Source: Rhodanobacteraceae bacterium | Lineage (GTDB): Bacteria; Pseudomonadota; Gammaproteobacteria; Xanthomonadales; SZUA-5 | Length of the DNA: 7,884 nt | Direction of reading: 5' to 3' | NCBI GenBank assembly: GCA_003233535.1 | Contig: QIMA01000207.1 | Coordinates: 1 to 7,884, forward strand | Part shown: one piece after another, positions 4,400-7,884 of the stretch | How positions within the stretch are numbered: position 1 is the first letter of the stretch | How the letters are laid out: every line of letters starts with the position of its first letter | Made by a program: the position numbers and the translations under genes | The notes under the pieces: generated by a model | Told to the model about the DNA's origin: nothing | The model's input: the letters and a program-made list of their open reading frames with translations, nothing else | Databases searched by the model: none

Positions 4400-7300
4400 T
4401 TGGACTTCGGGCAAAATCTTAAAACGGTGTTGTTCGCCGCCATCATGGCGATGTGCTTGTTCTCGGCGCCTATCCGTGCCGAAGACAGCCCCTACGTAAC
4501 GGGTCAGTCACCGCTGATTAGGCGGTTGTCAATCGAACATGGGCTGCCCTCCAGCGAACTCACCAACCTTGCTCAGGACGCCGCAGGTTATCTGTGGCTC
4601 GGTACCGACGCCGGGTTAGTGCGCTTCAACGGCAAACGATTTCAGCGCTGGGAGGCTGACGGCGCACGGCTTGGGGCGGTGGAACACATTCTGGTCGATT
4701 CGAGCGATCGACTCTGGTACGGCGTGGCTGAGTCTGGCTTGATCCTGCTAGACAAGAATCGTCGCTTCCAACGTCATTTTAGCGTGGAAGGAACGCCGGG
4801 TTGGCCGAGCAACGATGTTTGGGCACTGGAGGAATCTGCGGACGGAAGCATTTTGGTCGGAATGTACCAAGCCGGGCTGCTTAAGCTTAGTGCTGATGGA
4901 AGCACGTTCGAACGAGTATCCGTGCAAGGCGATCGAAACTCACTTTCGGTCCTCGCACTGGAGCAAGACGTCGTCACCGGCGATATCTGGGTAGGAACCC
5001 ACGAGAGTGGGGCTCTGCGCATCGAGAGTGGTGGAAGCGTGGCGATCCCGGTCCCTGAGTTCGAGCTAGTTGGTGGCCGAATCGACGCGATTCTCAGCAC
5101 GCAGCAGGGGACTTGGCTGACGGTCCATGACTATGGCGTTTGCCTACTTGATGGATCTAGCAAGCTTGCGTGCGCGCTGTTTGCGGATGAAGAGCCGGCA
5201 TTGGGTAGTGCCTCCGCACTGGCGCTGGGCTTGGATGGGTCGCTGTGGGTAGGGCGTGCGCTCGGCCTATCCCGACGACGTCCTGACGGCAATTGGCAGC
5301 ACTTCCCGGCGTCGCGCGGTTCTCATACCGGGCTCCCTTCCCGCCGTGTGAGCGATTTGCATGTTGCAGCGGATGGGGCGATTTGGATGAGCAGCCGTGG
5401 TGCAGGACTCGTCCATGTGTCGGCACTTTCAATTGCTGTCGAAGCTTGGGTTTCCGATATTGGGGATGAGTATTCACTGCCAGACGCGCGTATTACTAGC
5501 GCCGTGTCCGATTCGGACGGTGTTTGGATCGGGACCAGGAGCCGCGGATTATTTCGCTATGACTCGACTTCGAAGTTGGTGACGGAGGTTTCCGATGATT
5601 TGCTGCCGACCGGGAATTTGTGGGCCATAGCGAGCGCTGAGGGTCCGGCGCTGTGGGTGGCGCACTTGAAGGGTTTGAGTCTATTGGACGTCGAGCGGGG
5701 TCAGGCGAAACATTGGCATCTGGGTCGGCTCGGTCCAGGGTTCACCGATCTGGTAAAGCCAATCTCCAGCGATACCGTTCTTGCATCCACCTATGGCAGT
5801 GGGCTCAGCCTGGTCCATCGTTCTAAGCCGCAAGCCAAGCAAGTGCTAGCTGATCTGCATGAGCCCTTGCAAATTGAGGATATTCAGGCCGGGCACGAGG
5901 AAATTTGGATTGCTTCAGAGCAAGGGTTGCATAAGTACGATACCGACTGTGAGTGCTTGCTGTATGTCCCGTTGAGTAATGAGCGGACCTTCGCGCTTGC
6001 TGCCGATCCAAACGGTTGGTGGGTGGCTACTTCAGGAGCCATTAATCACTTGGTCCAGACTGCGACGGGTTGGGCTGTCGATCGATCGATACCTTGGTCA
6101 GGTCGACCGCCTGGTGGGATGGCGGTTGATGGGCAGGGGCGGCTTTGGGCTTCAGGTCCGGAGGGGTTGTATCTGTTGGAGAAAGGAGGCGTTCACTGGC
6201 GCGACCTAGCGCCCGGATTGGGACCCATCGGCAGAGAGCTAAGCAGCCGACCATTCTCTGTCGATGATGGTGTCCTGCTGTTGCCTTCGGATACTGGGCT
6301 GTTGCGTATCGACCCGGAGAAACTGCCGCCTGCGCCCAGGGCGCGCTCGCTCCGCCTCACGCGTGCCGGCGTGCGTCGAGGTGGGGTGTGGACGGAGCTG
6401 GACGTACAGCAGGCTGCCACGCTGTCGCCTGCTGATCGAGACTTTAGCGTCACCTTAGAGTCGCCGTTGATCGGTGAAGCTAGCTCGTTGCGATTTGAGA
6501 CGCGCGTGGTCGGACTGGACACATTTTGGGTCGAGTCTGATGATGGCGAGCGTAACTTCGGCACCATACCCAGTGGTGAATACCAATTAGAGGCACGCGT
6601 TTGGCACCCGGCCAGCCGTGAGCATTCCATTGAAGTGGAGTGGCCTTTTCGCGTGCTGTCGCCCTGGTGGTTGCGCTGGCCCGCAATCGCGAGTTTCTTG
6701 AGTGGCTTGGCGGGGCTGCTTTATTTAGGTCACCGCCTAACCGTTCGTGCAGCGCAGCGCCGCCATCGGCAGCGAATGGAAGTCGAACAGTTGATTTGGG
6801 CGGAGCAGAATGCGGCAGACAAGTCGGCCTTTCTCGCCCACCTCAGTCATGAAATTCGCAACCCGCTGAGCGGGTTGATGGGTTTGTTGCAACTGGCTGA
6901 GCGCGATGCTGAACCACCGCAACGACCTCGGTTGGGATTGATTCGTGCCGCGGGTGGGCAGATTCAGGCCCTGCTAAACGATGTGCTTGCGTGGTCCAAA
7001 GTGCAGCAGGGTGATTTGCCGCTAAGTCTACAAACCATCGCGATAGCTGATGTCGCCGATGAAGTGATACAGCGATGGCAGTCCTTAGCGCTAAACCGGC
7101 AAATCGAATTGGTGATGGAGGGCGATCCATCCACTCGCGTTGTGGCTGATCGCCTGCGATTTGCGCAACTGCTAGACAATCTGCTGAGCAACGCCCTGAA
7201 GTTTGGCGAAGGCGGGCAGGTATTGCTTAGTTGGGAAGCTGTGGCACTACAGGGAGTTGAGATTGCGGTCAGCGATGAGGGGCTTGGCGTACCCGAGGAA

Positions 7301-7884
7301 GCCGCAGAACGCATTTTTGGTGTTCGTGAACAGTGTGAAAAAGACGGCCGAGGTTTAGGCCTGGGTCTGTCGATAGGGCGACAACTAGCGATCTTGATGG
7401 GTGGAAGTCTGACCCTGGATCGGCGGGGATGGGAGGCGACCGGCAAGCCATCTACGAATGCCCAAGTGGGCAGTCGCTTCGTGCTGGGCTTGCCGCGAGG
7501 CGAAGATCACGTTGATTTAGTAGATGACCGGCCAAAGTCGGACGCTATCCAACCCACGGCGAAGCGAGAGAATGTTCACTTGGGTCGAGTGGTCTATGTG
7601 GAAGACGATTCGATGCAACGCTCTCGTTGGTCCGAAGAATTCGCCGGATTCGGTTTTGAGGTTAGCGCACACGCCGAGGCTTTGGCTGCATTGTCGGTGT
7701 TGAGTCAGCAGCCTACAGCGGCACTGATCACCGATTTGGGGCTGCCTGTAGTCAATGGTTTGGAGCTGATTGCGCTGGTTCGGCAGTTGCCCGGCTTGAA
7801 CCGGTTGCCCATTTTGGTGATCACTGCCCGAGCGATGCCGGCTGACCGCTCCGCTGCTATTGAAGCCGGTGCAGACGAAGTGAT
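4400..7884 (+). CDS. Hybrid two-component sensor histidine kinase with double propeller sensor (3' end outside window)
   Basis: The frame is open for 1161 codons and runs off the window. It starts at TTG 4400; GTG 4427 or ATG 4445 are alternatives. A signal peptide spans 1-27 (cleavage after IRA). Fourteen repeats of the DG-xLWxGT-xxGL type follow (about 60-640), for example YLWLGTDAGLVRF, DIWVGTHESGALRI and VWIGTRSRGLFRY, consistent with two seven-bladed periplasmic propellers. A Y_Y_Y-type sandwich lies at 649-754 and a membrane helix near 758-780. The cytoplasmic part has HisKA with phosphoacceptor His817 in SHEIRNPLSG, and HATPase with N-box Asn931 in LLSNALKF, G1 Asp959 in SDEGLG and G2 GRGLGLGLS (983-991). 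A receiver begins at about 1064, with acidic pair Asp1069/Asp1070, phosphoacceptor Asp1112 in TDLGLP and Thr1142; its lysine would lie past the edge. The stimulus is unknown; relatives often sense carbohydrates. More domains (HPt, DNA-binding) may follow outside the window. It is divergent from the GTPase operon. Confidence 0.92.
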   Translation, partial: MDFGQNLKTVLFAAIMAMCLFSAPIRAEDSPYVTGQSPLIRRLSIEHGLPSSELTNLAQDAAGYLWLGTDAGLVRFNGKRFQRWEADGARLGAVEHILVDSSDRLWYGVAESGLILLDKNRRFQRHFSVEGTPGWPSNDVWALEESADGSILVGMYQAGLLKLSADGSTFERVSVQGDRNSLSVLALEQDVVTGDIWVGTHESGALRIESGGSVAIPVPEFELVGGRIDAILSTQQGTWLTVHDYGVCLLDGSSKLACALFADEEPALGSASALALGLDGSLWVGRALGLSRRRPDGNWQHFPASRGSHTGLPSRRVSDLHVAADGAIWMSSRGAGLVHVSALSIAVEAWVSDIGDEYSLPDARITSAVSDSDGVWIGTRSRGLFRYDSTSKLVTEVSDDLLPTGNLWAIASAEGPALWVAHLKGLSLLDVERGQAKHWHLGRLGPGFTDLVKPISSDTVLASTYGSGLSLVHRSKPQAKQVLADLHEPLQIEDIQAGHEEIWIASEQGLHKYDTDCECLLYVPLSNERTFALAADPNGWWVATSGAINHLVQTATGWAVDRSIPWSGRPPGGMAVDGQGRLWASGPEGLYLLEKGGVHWRDLAPGLGPIGRELSSRPFSVDDGVLLLPSDTGLLRIDPEKLPPAPRARSLRLTRAGVRRGGVWTELDVQQAATLSPADRDFSVTLESPLIGEASSLRFETRVVGLDTFWVESDDGERNFGTIPSGEYQLEARVWHPASREHSIEVEWPFRVLSPWWLRWPAIASFLSGLAGLLYLGHRLTVRAAQRRHRQRMEVEQLIWAEQNAADKSAFLAHLSHEIRNPLSGLMGLLQLAERDAEPPQRPRLGLIRAAGGQIQALLNDVLAWSKVQQGDLPLSLQTIAIADVADEVIQRWQSLALNRQIELVMEGDPSTRVVADRLRFAQLLDNLLSNALKFGEGGQVLLSWEAVALQGVEIAVSDEGLGVPEEAAERIFGVREQCEKDGRGLGLGLSIGRQLAILMGGSLTLDRRGWEATGKPSTNAQVGSRFVLGLPRGEDHVDLVDDRPKSDAIQPTAKRENVHLGRVVYVEDDSMQRSRWSEEFAGFGFEVSAHAEALAALSVLSQQPTAALITDLGLPVVNGLELIALVRQLPGLNRLPILVITARAMPADRSAAIEAGADEV

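Noticed and set aside
6193..6630. 145-codon minus-strand reading frame opposite the sensor kinase
   Set aside because: Ser/Arg-rich shadow without a domain; the plus-strand kinase frame is continuous through the same region.
6964..7446. 160-codon minus-strand reading frame opposite the kinase HATPase domain
   Set aside because: Ser/Arg/Pro-rich shadow; the plus strand encodes the conserved N, G1 and G2 boxes here.

Overview
The window looks like chromosomal DNA of a gammaproteobacterium, judged by moderately high GC, dense gene packing, E. coli-like YceI/cytochrome b561 pairing, and a hybrid sensor kinase with a periplasmic propeller and Y_Y_Y domain of the kind found in Xanthomonas relatives and marine gammaproteobacteria. 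The lineage is an inference from gene content; there is no rRNA or marker gene here to fix it.

Layout. Positions 1-4279 carry five genes, all on the minus strand. In order of transcription they are: a membrane-anchored GTPase with a DUF697-like C-terminal region (4279-2774); an exported YceI-family protein (2777-2181); a four-helix cytochrome b561 (2206-1640); a second exported YceI-family protein (1615-1034); and, after a 148-base spacer, an exported transglutaminase-like/TPR protein (885 to beyond position 1). The first four are tightly packed: an ATGA overlap, a 26-base overlap, then a 24-base gap. They very probably form one operon. A 120-base GC-rich divergent intergenic region (4280-4399) separates this block from a large plus-strand gene (4400 to beyond 7884). 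That gene encodes a one-protein two-component system: signal peptide, 14 propeller repeats, Y_Y_Y domain, one membrane helix, HisKA, HATPase and the start of a receiver domain. Its 3' end lies outside the window.

How the parts may work together. YceI proteins are lipocalin-like beta-barrels that bind isoprenoid-type lipids in characterised members, and cytochrome b561 is a diheme membrane electron carrier that reacts with quinones in characterised members. A b561 gene between two different YceI genes, translationally coupled to a membrane GTPase, suggests an envelope module handling quinone or isoprenoid lipid and redox. This is inference. The divergent sensor kinase could regulate the block through the shared intergenic region, but nothing in the sequence proves it.

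No tRNA, rRNA, CRISPR array, insertion sequence, phage gene or clear rho-independent terminator was seen.
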